Shown: piece by piece, positions 8,432-17,844 of the stretch | How the letters are laid out: each line of letters opens with the position of its first letter | Position numbering within the stretch: the stretch's first letter is position 1 | Source: Spirochaetales bacterium | Lineage (GTDB): Bacteria; Spirochaetota; Spirochaetia; DAHUYW01 | DNA length: 64,000 bases | Direction: 5' to 3' | NCBI GenBank assembly: GCA_027306915.1 | Contig: DAHUYW010000012.1 | Location: forward strand, 44,551 to 108,550 | Translations under genes and position numbers: made by a program | The notes under the pieces: generated by a model | Database searches by the model: none | What the model saw: only the letters and a program-made list of their open reading frames with translations | What the model was told of the DNA's origin: nothing

Positions 8432-9694
8432 CTACCTCAAGCTCACCTCGAGCTCATTCGGATGATTTGAACGAACGTCTCTCAGGTGTACCGGCCCCAA
8501 CGTTACGTTGATCATCTCGGAGGGCTGAACATGCTGAAGCCGTATCTTCATGACTTGGCCTCCGTCCAAAGTCACAATCAGCTCCGCAGGGCTCTTCACG
8601 ATAAGCGGCCGGAAGCTGAGCGTATTCTCCCGGTCCGGAGCGTAGGAATTGGGGACCACATATCTGACGTTCGCTCCTGGGCTCACGCGATATTGGCGAT
8701 CATCGCCAGCGGTTCCACCAAGGTATGCGGATACGAACTCGCCGCACCTCGTAGCCTCTTGCGAGACGATATCGGCTAGGTCGTGCACATAGAGGGCGTT
8801 CCCGCAGGCAAACACCCCTGCGCGGCTGGTCATCAATCGGGCATCTACCACGGGACCGTTTGTGTCAGGGTTGATGTCAATGTTGAGCTTATGCGCCAGC
8901 TCGATGTCGGGAACCAGACCCGCGGACAGCAATAGCGTGTCGCAGGGGATTCGGAAGGTCCTTCGTCGGTCGAGAGAGGCACCTTCAACAGGCGTGACGC
9001 TCACTGCCTCCAGCCGGTTCTTCCCGTGGATTTCGGTGACAGCGTGCGAAAGGTAGAGGGGAATGTGGTAATCGTCGAGGCACTGTGCAACGTTGCGTGA
9101 CAGGCCTGCCGGGTAGGGGCGTCGTTCGATGACCCCGAGCACCTTGGCGCCGACCCAGGTCATGCGGCGCGCCATAATCAGTCCGACATCGCCTGATCCG
9201 AGGATCACCACGTTTTTACCGGGAATGCGGCCATCGAAGTTTACGAGGCGTTGAGCCAAACCGGCGGTAATGACCCCCGACGGACGGGTGCCTGGGATTC
9301 CTGTGATCCCACGACTCCGTTCCCAGCAACCTACCGCGAGCACCATGGCACGGCAGATAAGCTTCGTTACACCGTCTCTCTTCGAAATCGCCGTGATGAC
9401 CTTCCCCTCCGGCGTCTCCTCGGCGTTGACCGCCGTGGAGCCGCAATAGAGCTCTACGTCGGAAATCCCCGAGATGATCTCGGTGAATCGCTGCGCATAT
9501 TCGGGTCCCGTGAGCTCTTCATTGAAGTAGTGAATCCCAAATCCGTCGTGTATGCACTGGTTAAGGATTCCGCCGAGGGACATTTCACGCTCGACGACCG
9601 CAGTGTGGTGGCCTCTGCGCCCGATTTCGGCCGCGGCGGCAAGTCCCGCCGAACCGCCGCCGACTACAACAACATCCAGCTCGCGCTGCTTCAT
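8432..9694 (-). CDS. NAD(P)/FAD-dependent oxidoreductase
   Basis: This 420-residue pyridine-nucleotide-disulfide-type flavoprotein has an N-terminal FAD site (VVVVGGGSAGLAAAAEIG, about residues 7-24), a central NAD(P) site (VVILGSGDVGLIMARRM) and a second FAD segment (GVFACGNALYVHDLADIV). The GGILNQCIHDGFG stretch and the C-terminal RYVVPNSY region resemble the middle member of trios made of a GlpA-like dehydrogenase, a 420-residue flavoprotein and a DUF1667 protein. The other two are absent here. I chose the ATG at 9694 because the flavin motif follows at once, although its ribosome site is weak; an upstream GTG at 9736 is possible. It is the last gene of the locus B operon. The electron donor is unknown; a polyol or sugar-acid intermediate is a guess from context. 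Confidence 0.8.
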   Translation of the reverse strand: MKQRELDVVVVGGGSAGLAAAAEIGRRGHHTAVVEREMSLGGILNQCIHDGFGIHYFNEELTGPEYAQRFTEIISGISDVELYCGSTAVNAEETPEGKVITAISKRDGVTKLICRAMVLAVGCWERSRGITGIPGTRPSGVITAGLAQRLVNFDGRIPGKNVVILGSGDVGLIMARRMTWVGAKVLGVIERRPYPAGLSRNVAQCLDDYHIPLYLSHAVTEIHGKNRLEAVSVTPVEGASLDRRRTFRIPCDTLLLSAGLVPDIELAHKLNIDINPDTNGPVVDARLMTSRAGVFACGNALYVHDLADIVSQEATRCGEFVSAYLGGTAGDDRQYRVSPGANVRYVVPNSYAPDRENTLSFRPLIVKSPAELIVTLDGGQVMKIRLQHVQPSEMINVTLGPVHLRDVRSNHPNELEVSLR

Positions 9695-9746
9695 CGGTCC
9701 AGATCCATTGGCACGGGATCGATTCCTTCCATGCACCTAATTTCGC

Positions 9747-10235
9747 TCATCGTTGAAGAACCACCTTGTGGTACTTCCCGGGCTCTTCATCCATCTCGCG
9801 GATCACCCGCGGCCCTTCCCAGAAATCCACTATCGTTTCAATTCCCGGATACTTGATAACGCCCGAGGCGAGTAACTCGAGCGGTTTGGGGAAGCATCCG
9901 GTTGAGGCTCGAGAGCCAACGATGGTCATCTCTTTGCACGTGAGGTCGAGGCCGGGAAGCGCAATCATGGAGCCGGCCTTCAGCAGTCACACGATGATGA
10001 TCCTGCCGTCGGGGAAGTGAGCGCCGATGATCTTCAGGTTGGCGCAGCAGTTGGGTCTGCCCGCCCGGCAGGGATAGCAGGTGCCACATCCAACGAACGG
10101 TTCCACCACCGCAGCATCGCCGGCACACGCGCCGGCCGCGCGAGTCGAGACCAGCTCCTCCCCATGCCCCGGCCTAGGGGCCTTCCACTTTCCCGCACGG
10201 ATCGTCCTCGGGGCCTCAAAGATGATTGATCTCAC
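9747..10235 (-). pseudogene. Remnant of a zinc-dependent alcohol/polyol dehydrogenase
   Basis: Two pieces of one medium-chain dehydrogenase lie in the same frame. The N-terminal part (GTG at 10235) keeps IIFEAPRTIRAGKW, the first zinc Cys (GACAGD) and the structural-zinc cluster CGTCYPCRAGRPNCC. It then runs directly into KIIGAHFPDG and a TGA near 9987. After the TGA the same frame continues LLKAGSMIALPG to a normal C-terminus (KYHKVVLQR). The total is about 160 codons against about 340 for the family. The GHE catalytic-zinc segment and most of the NAD-binding domain are deleted, so it cannot be active. The deletions left the frame intact. Its GTG overlaps the stop of the upstream SDR gene, showing that it was once a coupled member of this operon. 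Confidence 0.85.
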
Positions 10236-11122
10236 CGCTCCGACCCCTCTCCGATGCGCTCCTTGCGCTCGAGTGCTTCATCCGGCTCCCACCATCCCCC
10301 AGCCAACGCCCCGCCGTCGACAACAATCGTAGTGCCGGTGATGTAGCTTGACCCAGGCCCTGCCAGCAGCATTACCGCTCCAAGAAGCTCTTCGGGCTCC
10401 GCAGGCCTCCGAACCGGAATACGACTGCGCAGCCACTGCACCTTGTAGGCATCTTCCCATATCGGTTTCGAGAGGGGAGTAAGGATGTAGCCGGGGACAA
10501 CGCAATTGACCTGTATATTGTCCTTCGCCCATTCGACCGCCATCGCCTTTGTCAGCTGGGTGACACCGCCCTTCGCGGCGCCATAGACCGAAACCCCACC
10601 CAGCGCAAAAAAGGGATTGATCGAGCCTATGTGGATGATCTTGCCACTCCGGCGTGGTTTCATGTACCGGTACGCCGTCTGGCTCATGAAGTACAGGCTC
10701 TTCAGATCGACGTCCATGATCCTGTCCCAGTGTTCTTCGGTCACCGTGTCGATGGGCTCGCGGATATTTGTTGCCGCGCAGTTGATCAGAATGTCGAGCC
10801 CCCCGAGCGCCTCACGCGCATCCGTCACGAGCCTGCGGGAGGCGTCTGGATCGCCCAGCTCGGCGGCCAGCGCGATAGCACGCCCTCCGCTGTCGTTGAT
10901 CTCGCTACTAAGGTCCTGTGCCTTCTTGAGGGTTCTTGCGTGGGCTGCAACTGCCGCGCCGGCCCCAGCCAACCCGCTTGCAAGCACGCGTCCGATTCCG
11001 CCTCCGGCCCCTGTTATCAATGCCTTCTTTTCACGAAGGGAAAACAGCTTTTCGATTGTCGTTTCGACGGTCATCTCTCCCAATTGCATACCCTTGTCGC
11101 CCTTTGACGGCTGCACCGTCAT
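10232..11122 (-). CDS. Short-chain dehydrogenase/reductase (gluconate 5-dehydrogenase-like)
   Basis: This 296-residue classical SDR has the cofactor motif TGAGGGIG, the NCAA (NNAG-like) motif, catalytic Ser in HIGSINP, YGAAK (YxxxK) and the PGYILTP segment after it. The closest family I recognise is gluconate 5-dehydrogenase/2-deoxy-gluconate 3-dehydrogenase, so the likely substrate is a sugar acid or polyol carbonyl. The ATG at 11122 is one base after the stop of the cyclase gene and suggests coupling; internal ATGs at codons 12 and 17 are alternatives, since the SDR fold starts only at about residue 30. The stop overlaps the start of the decayed dehydrogenase. Locus B has a second SDR at 17845-18621. 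Confidence 0.85.
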   Translation of the reverse strand: MTVQPSKGDKGMQLGEMTVETTIEKLFSLREKKALITGAGGGIGRVLASGLAGAGAAVAAHARTLKKAQDLSSEINDSGGRAIALAAELGDPDASRRLVTDAREALGGLDILINCAATNIREPIDTVTEEHWDRIMDVDLKSLYFMSQTAYRYMKPRRSGKIIHIGSINPFFALGGVSVYGAAKGGVTQLTKAMAVEWAKDNIQVNCVVPGYILTPLSKPIWEDAYKVQWLRSRIPVRRPAEPEELLGAVMLLAGPGSSYITGTTIVVDGGALAGGWWEPDEALERKERIGEGSER

Positions 11123-11123
11123 T

Positions 11124-11786
11124 CTACGTTTCCGGGACTATACCGATTGCCCGGACGGGACAGGCGTCCAGGCCGACGACCGGAATCGGTAACGCAATGA
11201 GGAAAAAGCGCGCAGCCTTGAGCTCAACGAGATTCGTGAGACATTCGAGCACCGGAATCCCGGCTCCTGTTAGAAGGCGATGATCCGGGTGATTGTTCAC
11301 AAACCTAACCTCGTACCCGGAGCTGTCGGTACCCAGACAGCTGATCTTTCGATCCTCGACCAGCCAACGAACGGCCTCTTCCGAAAGATAGGGACGATCA
11401 TGGGACTGCGGCGTACGGTACTGGGTATGGCGACCGGTCATTGTCATCACCCGATCGCCTCGTTGGATTTCACCGGCTTCTTTGAGATCTTTGAGGCTGA
11501 TCTCTTCGTTGACCGACTTGTGTCGGAAATCCAGCACGATTGCCGGCCCGAAAAGCTGCTCGATCGAAAGCCCCGCCGTGTCACTGCCGGAAGCGAGGTA
11601 GTGCAGTGGGGCCTCGACATGCGTTCCTACGTGCGACCACATGTAGACCGTGCTCATGATGTCGCCTTCCCCACCCTCTCGTTCGTTTCGACGCCCGATA
11701 TCGAGCATGTACTGCTCCTTGCCGGGCGTCAGCGTGTGGGTCAAGTCTACTATTCGTCCTTTCGGGATCAATTCATCGTAAGTCAT
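11124..11786 (-). CDS. Cyclase-family (KynB-like) metal-dependent hydrolase
   Basis: This 220-residue protein has the family hallmark HVGTHVEAPLH (HxGTHxDxPxH) at about residues 52-62 and the DLTHTLTPG start typical of the kynurenine formamidase-like cyclase family. Members hydrolyse amide, lactone or cyclic substrates using divalent metal. GGAAAGGAG precedes its ATG. It lies in the operon between another cyclase-family gene and an SDR, a setting that suggests opening of a lactone or cyclic sugar derivative rather than tryptophan breakdown. No other kynurenine-pathway gene is present. The exact substrate cannot be read from the sequence. Confidence 0.85.
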   Translation of the reverse strand: MTYDELIPKGRIVDLTHTLTPGKEQYMLDIGRRNEREGGEGDIMSTVYMWSHVGTHVEAPLHYLASGSDTAGLSIEQLFGPAIVLDFRHKSVNEEISLKDLKEAGEIQRGDRVMTMTGRHTQYRTPQSHDRPYLSEEAVRWLVEDRKISCLGTDSSGYEVRFVNNHPDHRLLTGAGIPVLECLTNLVELKAARFFLIALPIPVVGLDACPVRAIGIVPET

Positions 11787-11943
11787 TTTCTTACTCTACT
11801 CCTTTCCGTTTGCCCAGGATGTGCATTCGCGATGCCCGGTGCGATACTCGACGCGATCCGGGCTTCCGCACCTCGAATCATACTGCAGCCCGCCCGACAA
11901 CAAACATCGAGGTCGGACGTTCGACGGCGCGTTAGTGGGGACT

Positions 11944-12825
11944 CTATACAATGGCCACCGGGTTGACCATCGAGCCGGTCGTTCCCTCGATCTTAAGCGG
12001 CAGGCAGACAAAGAAGAACTCGTAAATCCTATCTCTCGAAAGCTGCTCCAGGTTCGCGTATTCCATGATGTAGATCCCGCGCTTGATAAGCAGCTCGATA
12101 TGCACGGGGTGCGGGTTCTGAGGATCCTGCGACGGGAGCACCTCGAGCCCCACACTGTCGGCGCCGACCAGCTGCACTCCGAGGTCCGACAGGTGCCTGG
12201 CCACTTCGAGGGTGATCCCGCTGCCGAAGTGCTCGGCCATCTTCTGCCTGTCCGGCCAGAGACTCATGTAGCCTGTTCTAAACAAGACCGCATCGCCTCG
12301 CCTAATTGAGGTTCCCTGCCGCTGCAAGGTCTTCTCCATGTCGACCATCGTGATCGGATAGCCCGCCGGCAGCACGGGGCGCTCGAGCGCTGCCGCAGCG
12401 TCGATGAGAATACCGCGCGTGATGATCGGGGGTATGGCAGCACCGTCGGACTCCAGAGCTCCAAAATCGCCAAGGTATCGATCCGCCGACTTTCCGCCGT
12501 ACCAGTGATTGTCCTCGCCACAGGTAACATGGCTGAGCGCATCCAGATGCGTACCCGAATGAACGGTCCCCATCACCAGGTCGCTATTGAATGCCATATT
12601 GACCGTGTTGGTGCCCAACCACGTCTGATCCCCTTGATTCTGGATTCCCCGATAGGTGCGATAGGTCAGTACCTGAAACGGGGGATGAGGATCGGGCACA
12701 GGCATCAGGTTCCATCTTCTGGAGTCCAGGCTGTAGACCTTTCCTGCCGTGATCAACTTCAGCGCATCCTTCAATTTGTTCAGTGATATCGGTGCCTCCG
12801 CGAGCACCCCTCGTGTCGGTTCCAT
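11944..12825 (-). CDS. Cyclase-family hydrolase, long form
   Basis: This 293-residue protein has the metal-binding motif HSGTHLDALSH near residue 90 and the C-terminal GADSVGLEVLP segment of the cyclase family. It belongs to the longer branch, about 290 to 330 residues, and is only distantly similar to the 220-residue paralogue downstream. It is 50 bases downstream of a permease gene, so it is most likely in the same operon. Two different hydrolases of one superfamily in one catabolic cluster suggest two successive ring-opening or hydrolytic steps, or two related substrates; this is inference. The 157-base gap after it holds only the ribosome site of the next gene. Confidence 0.85.
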   Translation of the reverse strand: MEPTRGVLAEAPISLNKLKDALKLITAGKVYSLDSRRWNLMPVPDPHPPFQVLTYRTYRGIQNQGDQTWLGTNTVNMAFNSDLVMGTVHSGTHLDALSHVTCGEDNHWYGGKSADRYLGDFGALESDGAAIPPIITRGILIDAAAALERPVLPAGYPITMVDMEKTLQRQGTSIRRGDAVLFRTGYMSLWPDRQKMAEHFGSGITLEVARHLSDLGVQLVGADSVGLEVLPSQDPQNPHPVHIELLIKRGIYIMEYANLEQLSRDRIYEFFFVCLPLKIEGTTGSMVNPVAIV

Positions 12826-12875
12826 CAGCTTTCCTCCATTGTGTGATGTTCTCCGCGACCGCCAAATGCGGGAGC

Positions 12876-13832
12876 TCAGGCGGCGATTCTCGAATCCTGG
12901 TTTGCCATCGTGAGGACTCCCAAGATCACGATTCCTTGGATTACCTCTTGGATACCGGTGGGCAACCTCGTTATCTCCATGAGGGTCACTACAAGAACGA
13001 GAAACAACGCCCCGAAAAGCGTGCCCACAACCGTCGACTTACCGCCTGAAATAAGGGTACCTCCAATCACCACGGCCCCAACCGATTCCAGGAGATAAGG
13101 ATTACCCATCTGCATGAACGCCCCGCCGTCTCGTCCGGCGAGGAGAAAGCCACCGAGGCCCGCCATAGAGCCGCTGATTAAATAGGCGACGGCAACAATC
13201 CTCGTTGTCCGAACCCCTGCCATCCGCGCCGCAACGCGATTCTGCCCGACCGCAAAGATAGAGCGCCCAAACACCGTCCTGCGCAGGACTGACGCAACCA
13301 GGATCGATATGCAGACTACGCAAAACACAATGAGCGGAATGCCGGCGAGACGCCCTTGCGTGAGCGTTGTCAGGAGCGGACTGGGGCTAAAGCTTGTGAG
13401 CTTGTTCGAGTATAGGATCGCCGCGGAGTTCATGACAAATCCCATGGACATCGTGGCTATTATCGGGGGGATCCGAAGTCCGAGTATGAGAAGCGCGTTC
13501 ACGAGTCCTACCACCGCCCCAAGACAGATCGCAAGCACAAGCGCATACAGGAAATGGGAGTTGCTTCCGTCCATCGCCGCAACGGAAATGAATGCGGACA
13601 ACGTCATGACATAGGGTATCGACAAATCGATACCGCCTTCCCCCGTGGTGACCGTGAACATCTGACCGAGGCTCACCACCACCAGAAACGAAGCTATGCC
13701 GGCGTTCGCGATCAAGCTTCCGAACAACCCGCGACCCGATATGCCCGCAGTTAGCAGCCAGAGAACAACACTCCCTGCCGCTGACCAAATCCAAGGCTGC
13801 CTTACGACCCGTTCGAAAGCTCTCGCTACCAT
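12876..13832 (-). CDS. Ribose-type (CUT2) ABC transporter permease (locus B)
   Basis: This 318-residue RbsC-like inner-membrane permease has multiple hydrophobic segments and the conserved GEGGIDLSIPYVMTL and AVGQNRVAARMAGV regions. The family start is the ATG at 13832; the longer frame upstream reads through the fused ATPase-permease in another frame and is spurious. ATGGTAG shows a 7-base overlap with the stop of the fusion gene, a strong sign of translational coupling. The transporter therefore has two unlike permease halves: this one and the C-terminal domain of the fusion. The pair probably forms the membrane pore as a heterodimer. Confidence 0.9.
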   Translation of the reverse strand: MVARAFERVVRQPWIWSAAGSVVLWLLTAGISGRGLFGSLIANAGIASFLVVVSLGQMFTVTTGEGGIDLSIPYVMTLSAFISVAAMDGSNSHFLYALVLAICLGAVVGLVNALLILGLRIPPIIATMSMGFVMNSAAILYSNKLTSFSPSPLLTTLTQGRLAGIPLIVFCVVCISILVASVLRRTVFGRSIFAVGQNRVAARMAGVRTTRIVAVAYLISGSMAGLGGFLLAGRDGGAFMQMGNPYLLESVGAVVIGGTLISGGKSTVVGTLFGALFLVLVVTLMEITRLPTGIQEVIQGIVILGVLTMANQDSRIAA

Positions 13833-16339
13833 GTCAGCTGTCTTCTCCGCAGCAGTCTCATCGCAAGGATGAGGACGAGTAGAATCCCCTGGACTCCCGA
13901 CTGATAGTCCGAGCCAATTCCCAACAGGCCCAACAACGAGCCGATGAGCGCGAGGGTAAGGGCTCCGAAGACTGCCCCAAACGGTCCTACAATTCCGCCG
14001 AGCAGAGAGCCCCCGCCGATAACAACGGCTGCGACGCTGAGCAATGTGTAGGTGTTCCCGGTAGCATTCGGATCCGCCGCGGTCGTGACAGCCGTGAATG
14101 CCAGACCAGCACATATCCCAAACACGCCGGACAGAACGTAGAGGGCTACCCGCGCCTTTGCCGTGGACCAGCCTGCGTTACGAATCGATTGCGGATTGTT
14201 TCCGAAGGCCCTTAGTATGATCCCATACCGCCACTTCTGAAGAATCAGATAGGCGACGAGCCCCGCGAGCAACGACATGAAGATTGGTTCAGGGATCCCG
14301 GGAGGCGTCACATCGAACGCCGAAGTCAGCCAATCCGGTGACGAACCTCCCGGTATCTTTGAGATTGTCAACGCCAAACCATACCAAACGAAAGATGCTC
14401 CGAGCGTTACCACAATGGCTGGTATTCTACGTGAGTGAATCAGGAAACCCATGCTTCCGTAGGCTAGAAGCCCGACGGCGAAAATAGCGAGCCCCAGAAC
14501 CGGGCTCCGAGACAAGATAAAGCCTGTAACCACATTGGTTAGGGCGACGAACGTCCCCAGTCCCAGGTCGATATCGCTTCCGGCTATGACGAACATCTGA
14601 GCTATCCCCGCGAAGACCAAGGGAATCGCCGAACCGAGAAGCAGACTCAAGCCGGCTTCCGAAACGGTGTTGGTATTTGCGATCCCAAGCGCCGCGATCG
14701 TGATGATCAACGCCAGCAGCGCCATCATTGTCCTTTGCGCAAAACCTAGCCGCTTCCACAGGCCACGTCGCTCGCGCCACCGCTGGCTGGCGGATGGTCC
14801 TTGATTTTGATCGTCCTTGCCGATATTCGAAAATGACAACTCGAGAATCTTGTTCTGGCTGAACTCGGTCCTCTCGAGATCCCCCACGAGCCTTCCGTTG
14901 CTCAATATTACGGTTCTATCGACCTCCAGGAACTCATCATCTTCGGAGCTGTACCAAATCAACAGTTTCCCCTCGGCTGCCGAGTCGCGAAACAGTCGAT
15001 AGAGCGCCGTCTTGGTTTCGATATCAACGCCACGCGTGGGATCGTCCAGGAGAATGATATCGGCGTCCGAAGCCAGTGCCCTCGCGATGAGCGCCTTCTG
15101 TTGATTGCCGCCGCTCAGTTGCGTCAGACGCACATGCTGGTCGGGCGCAACAATACCCAGCCGCTCGAACCATTTGCCCGTGAGAGCGTTTTCCGTCGAC
15201 CGGTCCACTACTCTGTAGATTGCGGCGCTTGCCAATTTCGTGATCGATATGTTATTCGCGATGGACCAGTATCGAAAGACCCCTTCTCTGGCTCGATCCC
15301 CGGAAACGAATGCCGTCTTCCCGTGCCGCTGAAGCGATGCATTCCGTTTGGATGCCGAGAAGACTGCATGCAGGAGGTCCTCCTGTCCCGAGCCCTCAAG
15401 TCCCGCCACACCAACGATTTCGCCCGAATGCAGACTGAGCTCATCTATCGCGAGCCTGTCTGCACGATAGCTGCGAAATCTCACCAATTCCCGTCTGTCC
15501 GATCGGTCAACCTGCTCTTTGCGCTGCTCTTCGACCTTCTTTTCGACCCCGCCCATCACGTGTATCAGTTCCTGCTCGCTCGTGCTTTGTGACACGCCCC
15601 TCCAGATGAGCTGGCCGTCCCGCATCACGAGCACTTCGTCGCAGAATTTGAGAATTTCTCGCAGGCGATGTGAGATGAAGACGAAGGACTTCCCCCCGCT
15701 CATGATCTTCTGGATGTAGGAAGCCAAGTGAGCCACCTGCTCGGTGTTCAGCGACGAGGTGGGTTCATCCAGTATAAGCAGCTTCAGGTTCGGATCGGTG
15801 ATCGCTCTCACGATCTCGACCATCTGGCGCTCGGCTATGCTTAACTCGCCAACGATCGACATCGCATCGATCCGGCAACCCGGGAATACGTCATTCAATG
15901 ACTTCTTGACGAGTCCCTTCAGATACGCTCGCCATCTGACTCCCTTGAACTCGGCAGAGCGCTCAATGAAGAAGTTTTCATACACGGTCAAGTTCGTGCA
16001 TAGTGAGAGCTCCTGATGCACGAAGCGCACGCCAAGCCGGGCGGCGATGTTCGGATTGTAATCGTTCAGAGTGATCGGGGTGCCCATGATGGACAGCTCC
16101 CCTGAATCGGCGCTTAGGACACCGGATAAGAGGTTCATTAAGGTGCTTTTGCCGGCACCGTTGCCGCCTATCACCCCTAGAACTTTCTGGGAGGGAATGG
16201 TAAACGATACCCCCCGCACTGCCTTCGTGGCCCCAAACGCCTTGGTCAGGTTCCTCGCCTCGACCACGGTATTCGCCTCGGGCCGTGAAGACATCTCGTG
16301 GGACTTGTGGGTCTGCGCGCCAAACGAAGTGGATTCCAT
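13826..16339 (-). CDS. Fused ribose-type ABC transporter ATPase-permease (locus B)
   Basis: This 837-residue protein combines a tandem RbsA-like ATPase with an RbsC-like permease. Residues 24 to about 510 hold the two nucleotide-binding halves: Walker A GGNGAGKST (58-66), LDEPTSSLN, the degenerate GLEGSGQ of the second half, LSGGNQQKALIARAL and LLDDPTRGVD. From about residue 530 the permease follows, with hydrophobic segments, SDIDLGLG and AFGNNPQS. The start is uncertain: the ATG at 16339 has AGGTG upstream, while the ATG at 16294 lies closer to the fold. It has the same architecture as the protein at 1-2298, so the fusion predates duplication of the loci. The binding-protein gene ends 64 bases upstream. 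Confidence 0.9.
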   Translation of the reverse strand: MESTSFGAQTHKSHEMSSRPEANTVVEARNLTKAFGATKAVRGVSFTIPSQKVLGVIGGNGAGKSTLMNLLSGVLSADSGELSIMGTPITLNDYNPNIAARLGVRFVHQELSLCTNLTVYENFFIERSAEFKGVRWRAYLKGLVKKSLNDVFPGCRIDAMSIVGELSIAERQMVEIVRAITDPNLKLLILDEPTSSLNTEQVAHLASYIQKIMSGGKSFVFISHRLREILKFCDEVLVMRDGQLIWRGVSQSTSEQELIHVMGGVEKKVEEQRKEQVDRSDRRELVRFRSYRADRLAIDELSLHSGEIVGVAGLEGSGQEDLLHAVFSASKRNASLQRHGKTAFVSGDRAREGVFRYWSIANNISITKLASAAIYRVVDRSTENALTGKWFERLGIVAPDQHVRLTQLSGGNQQKALIARALASDADIILLDDPTRGVDIETKTALYRLFRDSAAEGKLLIWYSSEDDEFLEVDRTVILSNGRLVGDLERTEFSQNKILELSFSNIGKDDQNQGPSASQRWRERRGLWKRLGFAQRTMMALLALIITIAALGIANTNTVSEAGLSLLLGSAIPLVFAGIAQMFVIAGSDIDLGLGTFVALTNVVTGFILSRSPVLGLAIFAVGLLAYGSMGFLIHSRRIPAIVVTLGASFVWYGLALTISKIPGGSSPDWLTSAFDVTPPGIPEPIFMSLLAGLVAYLILQKWRYGIILRAFGNNPQSIRNAGWSTAKARVALYVLSGVFGICAGLAFTAVTTAADPNATGNTYTLLSVAAVVIGGGSLLGGIVGPFGAVFGALTLALIGSLLGLLGIGSDYQSGVQGILLVLILAMRLLRRRQLTW

Positions 16340-16403
16340 GCAGTTGCACCTATTCTCGATAAACGGCCGCAAGGGGATTACCCCTGCGGCCCTTTCACTC
16401 CGG

Positions 16404-17447
16404 TTATTGCGTCAGCAAGGTCTTCTTTACCCACGCGTTCGACGGCGGCGTGTCCGCGAACGAATTGGGCGGCAGATCCTTGAATTGCATGAGGTTGCTC
16501 TGGGTTACCGAAGCCGTCGGCATCAACATGTTCTTCGGAATCGATTGCCCGTGCACAAGATCCACAGCCACCCAGAAGGCCGCGCTGCTTTCGCTCGGTC
16601 GCGCAACGCGTCCGATGGTCGTGTAGCCGTTCTTCTCGTGCTCGTTGATCCACCAATGAATAAACTGCGATGACAGACCGCTCGTCACGACGGGAATTGG
16701 ACGACCCGCCGCCTGGAATGCCTGCACGGCGCCGTAACCTCCGGCCGCGCACATAACGGCGTCAACCTTCGGGAGGCTAGGAATGAGCGCGGAGAGCTTT
16801 GACTCCGTGGTGGTGACGTCTGCGTTCCCGTAGATCGTTGCCACGACCTTCATCCCCGGATGCTCGTTGACGACGCTCATGTACCCCGCCATGAGTTGTG
16901 CATCCGAGTGGGTACCGCGTTGAGTTCTTACGATCACCACGTTGGCATTTCCGTGAAAATGATCGGCGACCCACTGCATGCTTCCCTTCGCCCAGTCAAA
17001 GAAGCTCGTGTGTATTCTGTAGGCCGCAGGGCTCGTGACCCCCGTATCGAATGAGATGACCGGTATTCCTGCCTTCGTGGCTTTGGCGATGACGCCGTTC
17101 AAGCCCGTAGAGGAAGCCGCATCGACGACGATCGCGCTCACATGCTGCAGGATGAGATCATCCATCTGCTGAAGCTGCCCAGGCAAGCCGTTCGTAGAAT
17201 TGTCAATGACGTACTTCGATACCAGACCCTTCGCCTCGGCCTGCTTGGCGGAAGCGATGAAGTCCCTTTCCATCTGGTGTCGCCACGCATTACCGTTGTA
17301 AGCATTTGACAATGCGATCACGAAGCCTTTGCTGTGCTCTTGGGAACCATTCGCGAAAACGGAACCGCCGGCGAATAAGACCAATAGCGGAAACAGAAGC
17401 ACAAAAAGACTTCGTCCGATGACGTTTCTCACTTTCTTCTGAACCAT
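16404..17447 (-). CDS. Ribose-type sugar ABC transporter substrate-binding protein (locus B)
   Basis: This 347-residue type 1 periplasmic binding protein begins at the ATG at 17447, preceded by GGGGGAGAGGAT, and starts with a signal peptide (MVQKKVRNVIGRSLFVLLFP). No lipobox is seen; the mature end is near FANGSQEHSKG. The longer frame to 17636 has no better start. It is a clear paralogue of 2452-3498 (shared ALSNAYNGNAWRHQM-type start, DAASSTGLNG, GAVQAFQAAGRPIPV). As first gene after the promoter at 17685-17712 it probably heads an operon running to 8432: binding protein, fusion, permease, two cyclases, SDR, decayed dehydrogenase and flavoprotein. Confidence 0.9.
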   Translation of the reverse strand: MVQKKVRNVIGRSLFVLLFPLLVLFAGGSVFANGSQEHSKGFVIALSNAYNGNAWRHQMERDFIASAKQAEAKGLVSKYVIDNSTNGLPGQLQQMDDLILQHVSAIVVDAASSTGLNGVIAKATKAGIPVISFDTGVTSPAAYRIHTSFFDWAKGSMQWVADHFHGNANVVIVRTQRGTHSDAQLMAGYMSVVNEHPGMKVVATIYGNADVTTTESKLSALIPSLPKVDAVMCAAGGYGAVQAFQAAGRPIPVVTSGLSSQFIHWWINEHEKNGYTTIGRVARPSESSAAFWVAVDLVHGQSIPKNMLMPTASVTQSNLMQFKDLPPNSFADTPPSNAWVKKTLLTQ

Positions 17448-17651
17448 ATCCTCTCCCCCGTATTCTTTAATGGTCTTGGTCATGAAACCAATGCGCGCTC
17501 TACATACGCTCGAGTCTTCGAAACATCCTTGGTATTCCGCCAGTCGCGACCCAAGGACTTTGCGGACCTTGCCGAGTGCGAGTCCGAAATTTCTCACCTC
17601 CCTTCTCAGCTTTAGTGTGACACCATCGCCGGTCATGAAAAGATGACCTCA

Positions 17652-17712
17652 AACATCAGACCTATGGTGTTCGAGCGAATTCCTATGCTACCACACATCA
17701 GGCAGTTGTCAA
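17652..17712 (-). promoter_or_regulatory. Promoter and putative operator of the locus B operon
   Basis: On the minus strand: TTGACA (17712-17707), 16-base spacer, TAGCAT (17690-17685), then GGTCTGATGTT (17662-17652), a shortened version of the GATGTCTRATGTT element of locus A. The spacer also contains CTGATGTG, a partial second copy. The 397-base gap 17448-17844 contains this promoter and the untranslated leader of about 230 bases; I see no other feature. Confidence 0.55.
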
Positions 17713-17844
17713 CAGAAATTTGACGGAAAGAGTTATGTATCACGACCTGAACGAGAGAGTTGAGCGAGGTGAAGGCGGCTCGAAGCGAAAGTACCTCCGC
17801 CAGTGGGGAGGATTCCGCCGGAATGGATGCTTCCAGCCTTTCTC

